5,853 nt of DNA from Cyclobacteriaceae bacterium (GTDB lineage: Bacteria > Bacteroidota > Bacteroidia > Cytophagales > Cyclobacteriaceae): assembly GCA_030589835.1 (NCBI GenBank), contig JAUUZS010000299.1, forward strand, positions 1 through 5,853. The letters run 5' to 3'. The first letter of the stretch is position 1, and each line of letters starts with the position of its first letter. Below the pieces are notes generated by a model that had not been told where the DNA came from, made no database searches, and saw only the letters and a program-made list of their open reading frames with translations. The translations under genes were made by a program, and so were the position numbers. Of the stretch, positions 1 through 5,853 are shown in pieces.

Positions 1-1
1 G

Positions 2-661
2 ATTGCCCAGGAGTTGTTTTTTTATCATACAGGCACCTATTCCATCCTTGCACACAATGGGATGCTATCCGAAACGCTCTTTTTACTTAAGGAGGGCACC
101 ACAATCATTGAAGACTCCCTCCTGGTTGGAAGTTATCTTAACTTGCGAGACGGCGAGTTAATTATTGACAGTACGTATATTGAGGTTCCTAATTTATATT
201 TCCATGAAGCGAAACTCACTATTGAAAAATCAGAAATCCTGACCCGTAGCTGGTACGCCTACAATGCGGAATTAAAGTCAGATTCTTCTACCATCAATAT
301 TGGAGATGGCAATAATGGATATTTCTACGGTGGAGACTTAAATTATTTCAATGTCATATTGTACGGGCAAATATATGTAAGCGGAGACAATTCCTACCAT
401 AGATTGGAATTTCGCCCCGGATCGGATATTTATTTGCCGGCAAGCCAAACTCAATCTGCAGATTCGATAATTGTGAATGGTGATCCGGGATTCCCCATTT
501 CCATCAGTTCAAGTGAGGATGGTAACCAGGCGGTGATTCATCAAAATGGAGGTACTGTTAACGGGAGATACCTTTATTTAAAAGACAATATAGCCACTGG
601 GGCGATTTTTACGGCCACTGAAACTGTGGATTTAGGAAACGTGGAAGAATGGGATATAATC
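2..661 (+). repeat. Protein repeat unit A (truncated) of the T9SS protein
   Basis: This first copy of a roughly 345-residue internal repeat is cut by the window edge. It aligns with unit B at three places. HTGTYSIL (residues 5-12) matches HQGTYDLL (347-354). LKSDSSTINI (87-96) matches FSSDSSEINV (438-447), followed by GYFYGG against GYFIGG. The end, GNVEEWDII, matches GNSGWIIL. The offset is 342 residues near the start and 351 later, so small insertions have occurred. Both copies have alternating hydrophobic residues and many glycine or asparagine turns, suggesting a beta-sandwich or beta-solenoid. Its WVGGSG-type header should lie upstream of the window. Confidence 0.7.
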
Positions 662-3600
662 CGCCCAAAGGCAGACGAATTTTACTGGGTAGGTGGCTCA
701 GGCTTATGGAGTGAATATGCCACACATTGGGCAAAGCAAGCAGGAGGCAACCAATTTCATGATCGAATCCCTGGTGCGCTGGATGAGGTGTTTTTTAATG
801 AAAATTCCTTTGATGCCACGAATGCACAGGTAGAAATTGACCAAATAAAAACCTATACCCGCCACATTGATTTTTCTGCCGCAAACGAAAATTTCAACAT
901 CTCCGGCGGCAAAGAAATGTGGGTATTTGGTTCCTTTTATTTCAGTGAACTTGGGAATAGTGGATTGTCGGAATTGAAATTACCAGTTGATACCGCCAAC
1001 TTTCAAATCGATTCAAAAGGCAAATATATATCGTCTTCAATCGTATTTGACCATCAGGGAACTTATGACCTGCTTACCCAAAATGAATACCTTGCTTATG
1101 GAATGTATTTGAGAAATCATGGAAAAGTAAATCTTAAAGGAGGATTGAAATTGGGATCTGAATTTGTGTCCTCAAATGGTGACTTTAGCACCAATAATTA
1201 TCCCGTTGATGTGCCTTTAATCGATTATGGACATGGCTCAAATATTGATAACAATGGAATGGCCTTTGATATTGGCCGTTCATCTATTTCTGTCGAATCC
1301 TGGAAAATTTCTCATGAAGTAAATTTTTCAAGCGATTCTTCCGAGATTAATGTCTTCTCCAACAGGGGGTCCGGGTATTTTATTGGTGGAGGTAAAGAAT
1401 ATCAAAATGTAAATATCGCTTGCATCATTTATATTCACGATGACAATGATATCGATCGGCTGACCATTACTTATGGTGCAAAGGTATTTATTGACGGGGA
1501 GCAAACCCTCAGGGAACTCAATGCGACTGGAACATCCGGTAATCCGATACGTATCAATGGTGGGGCATTCAGAATGTTGTCGGGTAAGGTAAAAAATCAA
1601 TACCTGATCCTGAACAACAATAAAGCCTTTGGAGGAGCCGAATTTATTGCTGAACGATCGATCAATGATGGAGGGAATAGTGGCTGGATAATTTTGCCTC
1701 CAATTGACAATATAGATGCGAATGCATTAAATGTACTAAGTGGAGAGCCTCTTTGTGGTCAGGCCATTGAAACAACATTGAGCCTTCCCTTGGGAATGTT
1801 AACGACTTTTAGTTGGTATAAAAATGGGGTGCGACTAAATGCTGACAGCTCGGCAATCGTGGTCACTGAGGAGGGTGATTATCATGTAGAATTGACAAAT
1901 GCCTGTGGCACCATCGCCGAAAGCAATATCATTGAGATCAGAAGAGAAGACCCACCTGAAATACCGAAAATTTATAGAGACGGCACGATAAGCATCTGTG
2001 GCAATCAGCCGATTGAGGTAGCAATGCAAACTGACGAACAACCCCGGGTCCATTACAACTGGATGCGTAATGGTGTACTTTTCGGTGAGGATGAACCGAA
2101 TATTGGCATTGACACGGTGGGCACATATACCTTACAGCTAACCAAAGGAGAGTGTGTTGTAGATAGCAAGGATAGTGTCGTAGTGGTTATAAAAGATGAT
2201 ATTCCGCTTACTCAGCAACTGCAATTAATCGGAAACGACACCATATGTTTGGGTGATAGCAGTCAGTTTTTTGTTCCCTATGAGTCAGGAACAACCTATA
2301 TGTGGGATAATGGCGACACGACCATAAATACTCAGGCCAATTTTTTTGAAGCAAAATCCGAAGGCCAATACATCTTGGTAATGGAAAACGGGTGTGGGCT
2401 TACACCTGCGGACGACACCCATTTTCTGAAGGTAAAAGAAGTGCCAATTCAGCAACAGATTATAGTTGATGGTCCTGCCTTGTTTTGTTTTTACGATAGC
2501 GTTCTTTTGAATGTACCCATCGAGGAAGAAGTCACCTATCAATGGTTTGTCAACGATGGAAAGGTGGTAGATAATTTTTCAGCCCACCAGGCATATACCG
2601 ATACTGCAGGCACCTATTTCGTTTCTATGGAAAACAGATGCGGAATAACCAACAGTGAAATATCAGAAATCCAGCATATTTATCTACCTATAGCCAGGGA
2701 CATAAATATTGAAGGTGACACCATTTTCTGTATTGGAGATAGTGTAATTTTTTCCTTTGATAACTATTCGGGTGAAACCTGGGTATGGTATAATGAAGGT
2801 CAAAATTTTGCAGAAAACAACGAACGAATATCAATCCCGGAACCAGGAAGCTATTCAACTGATATTACCAATGTTTGTGGAACTACCACAGCAAACAATG
2901 TCATTGCAGTATTGGTGAAAGAAATACCTCCGGAAACAATTGCAGAAGACTTTTATGAAATTTGTGGCCCAGGCGAACTCAACGTTAAAGTAGAGGGAGG
3001 TAAAGATGGAAATTACGTGTGGCGAGATGAAAACAATCAGAAAATAGTTGGCTTAAATGACGGTCATATTATTGTGCCATTAGATATTTCTAAAGATTAT
3101 TATGTGACGCTAACAAATGGGTATTGCGAAGGCCCTGGTAGCGTTGTGGATATGAACGTACTGGAAGTTCCTTCTGCTGATGCGGGTGAAGATACCACGA
3201 TTATATATGGAGATGAGCTGATGATAGGTGGAGTGCATGACTATCCTAATACCTACTATTTATGGTCACCCAGTTTTTGGATGAACAGAAACACCAGTCC
3301 TACTCCAACAATCAAACCAGAAGAAAGCACCATTTATACCGTAGAAGCCATTGGTATAAATGGGTGCAGCGCGTTTGATGAAATTATGGTGACAGTGTCT
3401 GATGAAATTGTGACTACAAATACCTTTACACCAAACCATGATGGGGCTAACGATGTATGGCAAATCAGAAACATCTTATTTCATCCTGATAGCAAATTAG
3501 AAATATTCAATAGGTGGGGAACAAAAGTATATGAAACAGTAGGGTATCAAAACGATTGGGATGGTACCCTTAACGGGAAGAACCTGCCCGTGGATACCTA

Positions 3601-3667
3601 TTTTTATATAATACAATTTGGTGACGGCACTAAACCACAAAAAGGGCCTATAACGATTTTGAGATAG
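2..3667 (+). CDS. Giant modular T9SS-secreted surface protein, 5' end missing
   Basis: This is a secreted multidomain protein ending in a T9SS type B (gliding motility-associated, CHU_C) sorting domain. The reading frame is open to the left edge, so the real start and Sec signal peptide lie outside the window. The TTG at 14 is only an internal codon; residues below count from it (1217 to the stop). Domain order: partial beta-rich unit (about 1-216); second copy headed by YWVGGSG at 224-230 (to about 563); six Ig-like modules (about 577-1049); a PKD/SprB-like module starting PSADAGEDT at 1053 (to about 1132); sorting domain 1136-1217 with FTPNHDG, IFNRWG (1164-1169) and WDGTLNG. Sequence shows no catalytic motif. 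From family knowledge, the sorting domain directs the protein across the outer membrane via T9SS; adhesion or matrix binding is inferred from the Ig-like array. An enzymatic domain could still exist upstream. The family call is secure; the ligand is unknown. Confidence 0.93.
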   Translation: MAQELFFYHTGTYSILAHNGMLSETLFLLKEGTTIIEDSLLVGSYLNLRDGELIIDSTYIEVPNLYFHEAKLTIEKSEILTRSWYAYNAELKSDSSTINIGDGNNGYFYGGDLNYFNVILYGQIYVSGDNSYHRLEFRPGSDIYLPASQTQSADSIIVNGDPGFPISISSSEDGNQAVIHQNGGTVNGRYLYLKDNIATGAIFTATETVDLGNVEEWDIIRPKADEFYWVGGSGLWSEYATHWAKQAGGNQFHDRIPGALDEVFFNENSFDATNAQVEIDQIKTYTRHIDFSAANENFNISGGKEMWVFGSFYFSELGNSGLSELKLPVDTANFQIDSKGKYISSSIVFDHQGTYDLLTQNEYLAYGMYLRNHGKVNLKGGLKLGSEFVSSNGDFSTNNYPVDVPLIDYGHGSNIDNNGMAFDIGRSSISVESWKISHEVNFSSDSSEINVFSNRGSGYFIGGGKEYQNVNIACIIYIHDDNDIDRLTITYGAKVFIDGEQTLRELNATGTSGNPIRINGGAFRMLSGKVKNQYLILNNNKAFGGAEFIAERSINDGGNSGWIILPPIDNIDANALNVLSGEPLCGQAIETTLSLPLGMLTTFSWYKNGVRLNADSSAIVVTEEGDYHVELTNACGTIAESNIIEIRREDPPEIPKIYRDGTISICGNQPIEVAMQTDEQPRVHYNWMRNGVLFGEDEPNIGIDTVGTYTLQLTKGECVVDSKDSVVVVIKDDIPLTQQLQLIGNDTICLGDSSQFFVPYESGTTYMWDNGDTTINTQANFFEAKSEGQYILVMENGCGLTPADDTHFLKVKEVPIQQQIIVDGPALFCFYDSVLLNVPIEEEVTYQWFVNDGKVVDNFSAHQAYTDTAGTYFVSMENRCGITNSEISEIQHIYLPIARDINIEGDTIFCIGDSVIFSFDNYSGETWVWYNEGQNFAENNERISIPEPGSYSTDITNVCGTTTANNVIAVLVKEIPPETIAEDFYEICGPGELNVKVEGGKDGNYVWRDENNQKIVGLNDGHIIVPLDISKDYYVTLTNGYCEGPGSVVDMNVLEVPSADAGEDTTIIYGDELMIGGVHDYPNTYYLWSPSFWMNRNTSPTPTIKPEESTIYTVEAIGINGCSAFDEIMVTVSDEIVTTNTFTPNHDGANDVWQIRNILFHPDSKLEIFNRWGTKVYETVGYQNDWDGTLNGKNLPVDTYFYIIQFGDGTKPQKGPITILR
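683..1702 (+). repeat. Protein repeat unit B with WVGGSG header
   Basis: This is the second, complete copy of the internal repeat. It opens with YWVGGSGLWSEYATHWAK (from residue 224), then a glycine pair and PGALDEVFFNENSFDA. That header (WVGGSG-x-W-x-HW, then P-x-A-x-D-x-V-x-F-x-x-NSF) recurs in large Bacteroidota T9SS substrates. The body matches unit A as described there. The function of the header is not established as far as I know; an autonomous beta-rich adhesive or stalk module is inferred. Confidence 0.7.
1742..3160 (+). repeat. Six tandem Ig-like modules with C-W-C cores
   Basis: Six modules follow one another with a period of 78-83 residues. The first cysteines are C581, C662, C745, C825, C906 and C984. 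The core tryptophans, 19-21 residues later, are W601, W683, W764, W844, W925 and W1003. The second cysteines, 49-54 residues after the first, are C631, C714, C794, C876, C955 and C1038. Before the second cysteine most carry a G-x-Y element such as EGDYHVELTNACG or AGTYFVSMENRCG; the sixth has KDYYVTLTNGYC. The Cys-Trp-Tyr-Cys spacing is that of an Ig-like fold with one disulfide, which would form in the periplasm or outside the cell. Modules have diverged in sequence while keeping the spacing. Confidence 0.8.
3419..3664 (+). other. T9SS type B C-terminal sorting domain (CHU_C / gliding motility-associated)
   Basis: The last 82 residues begin NTFTPNHDGANDVWQIRN and continue with LEIFNRWGTKVYE, then NDWDGTLNGKNLPVDTYFY and a terminal PITILR strand. 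This is the typical order of the gliding-motility-associated C-terminal domain: F-T-P-N-x-D-G-x-N-D, then I-x-N-R-W-G, then W-D-G, then G-T/D-Y-x-Y. In the family it is the signal recognised by the type IX secretion machinery. It is complete, running to the TAG at 3665-3667, so the 3' end of the gene is intact. It establishes Bacteroidota ancestry better than anything else in the window. Confidence 0.93.
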
Positions 3668-3675
3668 CCATGCAT

Positions 3676-3786
3676 TTATGCACTATTGCTTAACAACTGC
3701 CGTATCAAGTTCATGTGCATTGATCTCAAAGAGGCCGGAAAGTTCCCAACATTCGGGTTCCTTCCCTTGAGAGCGATGTACTGATT
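3676..3786 (-). pseudogene. Possible decayed transposase C-terminal tail
   Basis: On the minus strand, 36 codons lie between a TGA (3787-3789) and a TAA (3676-3678). The peptide includes KGRNPNVG followed by PASLRSMHMNLIRQ. This recalls the C-terminal helix of ISAs1/H-repeat family transposases, where an ATLRNLAI-L(I/L)R-type motif is common; the comparison is from memory. Further upstream the same frame is broken by stops at about 3793, 3802 and 3817, so no intact gene exists. No inverted repeats or target duplication were seen. A competing minus-strand frame over the same bases (3683-3790) starts MKSVHRSQGKEPECW and ends TAVVKQ; either, or neither, may be the true remnant. The stretch looks less AT-rich than the rest of this gap. 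Weak call. Confidence 0.22.
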
Positions 3787-3822
3787 TCATTCTAACTAAA
3801 ATGGATTGGTCTATTGGAATAA

Positions 3823-3830
3823 TACTTTTG
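3823..3830 (+). promoter_or_regulatory. Candidate Bacteroidota -7 promoter element
   Basis: TACTTTTG matches the Bacteroidota primary-sigma -7 consensus TAnnTTTG exactly and lies 77 bases before the methyltransferase start, implying a leader of about 70 bases. The partner -33 box (TTTG about 19 bases upstream) is not evident: the nearest likeness is ATTG at 3805-3808, which is too close. An eight-base match in AT-rich DNA is easily fortuitous. Confidence 0.3.
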
Positions 3831-3907
3831 CCAAAAAAGCACTACGTGTAATAAAAAATTCCTGCATCGCACAAACGAAGATCAACATACTATTAACTTA
3901 ACACGAA

Positions 3908-4636
3908 ATGAGCAAAATGAATTATTGGGAAAGAAAGGAAAAGCTATTCAAGTATATTGACGGAGTCAGACAATTTTTTCCTCAGGCAAAAGAACAATTG
4001 GATATCATCTCGAGGATAATTGAAAAATATAATCCTGCTATTAAGCACTTTTTGGACCTGGGTTGTGGAGATGGATTTCTCGGACATTTTATTTATCAAT
4101 TATACCCAACTACACAAGGCGTATTTCTTGACTGCTCGAATGAGATGATTAGTAAGGCACGACAAAAGGATCAGGAAAATTTATCTGAATTTATTGTCCG
4201 TGATTTTAGTGAAGCGAATTGGTTTGAAGCCATTAAATCATCTGACAAATTTGACCTTATTATTTCCGGGTTTTCTATTCATCACATCAGCAATGAAAAG
4301 AAAAAGCGCTTGTATCAGGATATTTTTAATTTACTGAAACCAAATGGGATTTTCCTTAATCTTGAGCATGTAGCTTCCCCGGCAGACAAACTCGAAGAAT
4401 TATTTACTGACTTGTTTGATGATGGCATGATTGATTATCAAAAACATATAGGTGATGAAAAGACTAAGGATGAAATTAATGAAATATATCACGACCCTAA
4501 TCATAAAAAATTAAATAAGTTGGAGTCAGTTAGCAAGCAATGTGATTGGTTAAGGGATATCGGATTTTCAGAGGTTGACTGCTACATGAAAATATTTGAA
4601 TTAGCTTTATTTGGTGGAATAAATAATGGGAAGTGA
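3908..4636 (+). CDS. Class I SAM-dependent methyltransferase, substrate unknown
   Basis: This 242-residue cytoplasmic enzyme is predicted to transfer a methyl group from S-adenosylmethionine. Motif I is FLDLGCGDGFLG (residues 48-59), the glycine-rich SAM-binding loop. D75 in VFLDCSNEM is the acidic residue after strand 2 that usually contacts the ribose hydroxyls. D99 in VRDF lies where the adenine-contacting acid is expected. Strand 4 is FDLIISGFSIHHI (115-127) and motif III is LLKPNGIFLNLEHV (142-155). The order fits Methyltransf_11/25-type folds, and the C-terminal DWLRDIGFSEVDCYMKIFELALFGG resembles uncharacterised small-molecule-type members. Residues 156-210 are a helical, charged insertion likely to form a substrate lid. 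The start at 3908 has no clear Shine-Dalgarno; ATG at 3917 (M4) is an alternative and gives MNYWERKEK. It sits 240 bases after the T9SS gene and 122 before the lipoprotein gene, with no functional link visible. Small molecule, RNA or protein cannot be decided from sequence. Confidence 0.88.
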   Translation: MSKMNYWERKEKLFKYIDGVRQFFPQAKEQLDIISRIIEKYNPAIKHFLDLGCGDGFLGHFIYQLYPTTQGVFLDCSNEMISKARQKDQENLSEFIVRDFSEANWFEAIKSSDKFDLIISGFSIHHISNEKKKRLYQDIFNLLKPNGIFLNLEHVASPADKLEELFTDLFDDGMIDYQKHIGDEKTKDEINEIYHDPNHKKLNKLESVSKQCDWLRDIGFSEVDCYMKIFELALFGGINNGK

Positions 4637-4727
4637 GAACAAAATTAATGCTACATTTAAAAATCAAAACCCTGAAGATGGAATTAGCCTGAATCAGATG
4701 AGCAATGCAAAAAAAATATTTCCGTAA
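4626..4727 (+). CDS. Questionable 33-residue ORF overlapping the methyltransferase stop
   Basis: An ATG at 4626 lies inside the last codons of the methyltransferase gene in another frame, giving an 11-base overlap of the kind seen in translationally coupled genes. The peptide starts MGSENKINATFKNQNPEDG and ends AKKIFP before TAA (4725-4727). A purine-rich GGTGGA precedes it by a few bases. It has no signal sequence, membrane segment or family motif that I recognise. In AT-rich DNA a run of this length is not remarkable, so it may be chance, or the head of a gene disrupted before the lipoprotein. Confidence 0.15.
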   Translation: MGSENKINATFKNQNPEDGISLNQMSNAKKIFP

Positions 4728-4758
4728 ACGATTTATAAGCAAAACGAAAGATAGCATA

Positions 4759-4821
4759 ATGAAAAAACTAAAGGTAGTGATGTTAATGATAGTGATTGGC
4801 TTTTTAAGCCTGAATGGCTGT
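4759..4821 (+). other. Lipoprotein signal peptide of the DUF1080 protein
   Basis: The first 20 residues have a lysine-rich n-region (K2, K3, K5), a hydrophobic core VVMLMIVIGFLSL, and the cleavage motif L18-N19-G20 before lipidated C21. Asn at -2 is less common than Ser, Thr or Ala but tolerated. Residues after the cysteine are T-E-K-K, with only one acidic residue, so a negatively charged surface-export signal of the Bacteroidota type is not clear. Confidence 0.75.
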
Positions 4822-5625
4822 ACAGAAAAAAAAGCAAGCCATTGGACTGACCTGTATAACGGAAATGGTTTAGATGCCTGGCAAACATATCTTACTGCCC
4901 ACTGGACTTATTTTGAATCGCATAATGTGGATATAGGAAATGAAGTTATCGACAAATCACTACATCTTGGTTGGGACAATGATCCTTATGGCGTATTTAC
5001 GGAGGTTGACAATGAGGGTGAAAAAATGCTACGAATTTCCGGAGAGGTATATGGCGCAATAGTATCAAAGGAGGAATATGAAAATTATCATCTCAGGGTG
5101 ATTTTTAAGTGGGGCAATAAGAAATGGTTTCCGCGATTGCAAGAAACCATGGATAGCGGAATCCTCTATCATTCTGTTGGCCCTGTAGGGATTGGTCATA
5201 ATTCCTGGATGCGTTCCAATGAGTTTCAAATAGAAGAGGGACATTGCGGGGATTTCTATACCGTAGCAGGCATTGTCAATACCGCAAAAGTAATTCCTGA
5301 TACCACAACACGGTTTTACGTTTATGACAACAATGGCGAAGAAGTGACATTTGGAGGGAACAACTGGCTGTGCAAAGGAAATAGCGATAACGAAAATCCC
5401 AAAGGAGCATGGAATACCTTGGATCTATATACCATCGGGGGAAAAAGTGTGCATGTGGTAAATGGAAAAAAAGTACTCGTACTCACAGATAGCAGACAAA
5501 AAACTGAGGATGGTATTGAAGTGCCGGTAACTTCAGGAAAAATTCAAATACAATCCGAAGCCGGTGAATTATTTATCAAATATATTGGCCTTCAAACTAT
5601 TACCGAACTACCGGAGGAAGAATAG
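4759..5625 (+). CDS. DUF1080 / 3-keto-disaccharide hydrolase family lipoprotein
   Basis: The product is a 288-residue predicted lipoprotein of the DUF1080 family (Pfam '3-keto-disaccharide hydrolase'), a LamG-like jelly roll that in characterised members acts on oxidised sugars. I start it at the ATG at 4759, because this gives a standard signal: MKKLKVV, a hydrophobic stretch (V6-L18), then L18-N19-G20-C21 as lipobox. An in-frame ATG at 4705 would add 18 charged residues before the signal and is unlikely. Family features: DLYNGNGLDAW (31-41), YENYHLRVIFKWG (107-119), the hallmark DSGILYHSVGP (132-142), NEFQIEEGHCGDFY (154-167), GAWNTLDLYTIGG (217-229) and the closing KIQIQSEAGELFIKYIGL (261-278). 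Length is about one domain plus signal, so nothing seems missing. Anchoring in a Bacteroidota envelope membrane follows from C21; the actual substrate is unknown. No sugar-uptake or dehydrogenase gene is nearby. The ribosome site is weak. Confidence 0.87.
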   Translation: MKKLKVVMLMIVIGFLSLNGCTEKKASHWTDLYNGNGLDAWQTYLTAHWTYFESHNVDIGNEVIDKSLHLGWDNDPYGVFTEVDNEGEKMLRISGEVYGAIVSKEEYENYHLRVIFKWGNKKWFPRLQETMDSGILYHSVGPVGIGHNSWMRSNEFQIEEGHCGDFYTVAGIVNTAKVIPDTTTRFYVYDNNGEEVTFGGNNWLCKGNSDNENPKGAWNTLDLYTIGGKSVHVVNGKKVLVLTDSRQKTEDGIEVPVTSGKIQIQSEAGELFIKYIGLQTITELPEEE

Positions 5626-5822
5626 CTTATTTATAATATCATATTTACATCAGGGCATGCGTTAAAAAAGCCGGAATTTCATCAGGTAAGACTTTCAAAC
5701 GAAATTATTTATGACAACCATGATCTGAAGGAAAGGAAGTTGATGATAAACTTTTAACCAATAAACTTTTTTTTGAAAAATGTGTTGGTGGACCTGCTAT
5801 ATTTGAGTGGACAGTAAGATAA
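5626..5822 (+). pseudogene. Possible frameshifted coding remnant downstream of the lipoprotein gene
   Basis: Directly after the lipoprotein TAG the same frame stays open for 43 codons, to a TAA at 5755-5757. It contains SGHALKKPEFHQVRLSNE and then IIYDNHDLKERKLMINF. A second frame, offset by minus one, is open from a TGA (5721-5723) to a TAA (5820-5822) and reads SEGKEVDDKLLTNK, then FFEKCVGGPAIFEWTVR. A one-base shift within the overlap 5724-5754 would join them as one protein-like tail of about 65 residues. VRLSNEIIYDNHDL faintly recalls the V-x-L-N-G-x-x-I-x-D-N strand pair of longer DUF1080-like proteins, but this is from memory and weak. No start codon or ribosome site is apparent. Chance is a real alternative in AT-rich DNA. 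Confidence 0.2.
5746..5770 (+). repeat. Short direct repeat, 10 bases with 15-base period
   Basis: ATAAACTTTT occurs at 5746-5755 and again at 5761-5770, the second copy running into a tract of eight T. It may be a slippage product or coincidence in AT-rich DNA. There is no preceding GC-rich stem, so the T tract is not a convincing terminator. Confidence 0.4.
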
Positions 5823-5853
5823 GCTCGTAAAAGTTAAATTTATTTTAAGGTGA

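Noticed and set aside
14..16. TTG at 14 as the start codon of the giant protein
   Set aside because: The frame is open to the window edge, no signal peptide follows, and the repeat unit it begins in aligns with the middle of the complete second unit. The gene is truncated, not starting here.
1328..1600. Minus-strand 90-codon ORF within the T9SS gene
   Set aside because: It lies wholly inside well-supported coding sequence on the other strand and has no recognisable domain; the same holds for the minus-strand ORFs at 1835-2053, 1938-2126, 2285-2542 and 3266-3463.
28..2616. Shared CAGGCACCTATT at 30-41 and about 2605-2616 as a recombination repeat
   Set aside because: Both encode the G-T-Y element of beta-rich modules, a very common local sequence; the flanks do not match.
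3671..3682. TGCATTTATGCA inverted repeat after the T9SS stop as a terminator
   Set aside because: Only four pairs can form with a sterically allowed loop, and no T tract follows.
4530..4757. Minus-strand 75-codon ORF spanning the methyltransferase end and the following gap
   Set aside because: Most of it is antisense to the methyltransferase C-terminus, whose motifs are clear. Its hydrophobic phenylalanine/isoleucine-rich composition is what antisense of lysine-rich AT-rich DNA gives.
4705..4758. Upstream ATG at 4705 as the DUF1080 start
   Set aside because: It would place 18 mostly charged residues in front of an otherwise normal lipoprotein signal peptide.
5656..5783. Terminator after the lipoprotein gene
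   Set aside because: GCATGC and the eight-T tract are present but there is no stable GC-rich stem next to the T tract.

Overview
The window looks like chromosomal DNA from a member of the Bacteroidota (Cytophagia or Flavobacteriia type). The main reason is the large first gene, which ends in the gliding-motility-associated / type B sorting domain of the type IX secretion system (T9SS), a system confined to that phylum. The AT-rich composition, the scarcity of Shine-Dalgarno sites and a TAnnTTTG promoter-like motif agree. The DUF1080-family lipoprotein also fits.

Layout, all three confident genes on the plus strand. (1) Positions 2-3667 hold the 3' part of a giant secreted, probably cell-surface protein cut by the left edge. 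It reads as a truncated beta-rich repeat unit, a second full unit with a WVGGSG header, six Ig-like modules each with a Cys-Trp-Cys core, one PKD/SprB-like module, and a C-terminal T9SS sorting domain. (2) Positions 3668-3907 are intergenic, with a minus-strand stretch that may be a decayed transposase tail and a promoter candidate for the next gene. (3) Positions 3908-4636 encode a stand-alone class I SAM-dependent methyltransferase. (4) Positions 4637-4758 are a short gap with one questionable 33-codon ORF overlapping the methyltransferase stop. (5) Positions 4759-5625 encode a lipoprotein of the DUF1080 (3-keto-disaccharide hydrolase, LamG-like) family. (6) Positions 5626-5853 have no confident gene, but two open segments in different frames suggest a coding remnant.

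The three genes do not form an obvious pathway. Two products act outside the cytoplasm: the T9SS substrate is presumably secreted or anchored on the surface, and the DUF1080 protein is lipid-anchored. The methyltransferase is cytoplasmic with unknown substrate. The gaps contain decayed-looking sequence, so the neighbourhood seems to be a loosely assembled accessory region. I see no RNA gene, CRISPR array, intact mobile element or convincing intrinsic terminator, and no evidence for a new multi-gene system. The most noteworthy items are the modular architecture of the T9SS protein and the possible coding remnants in the gaps.
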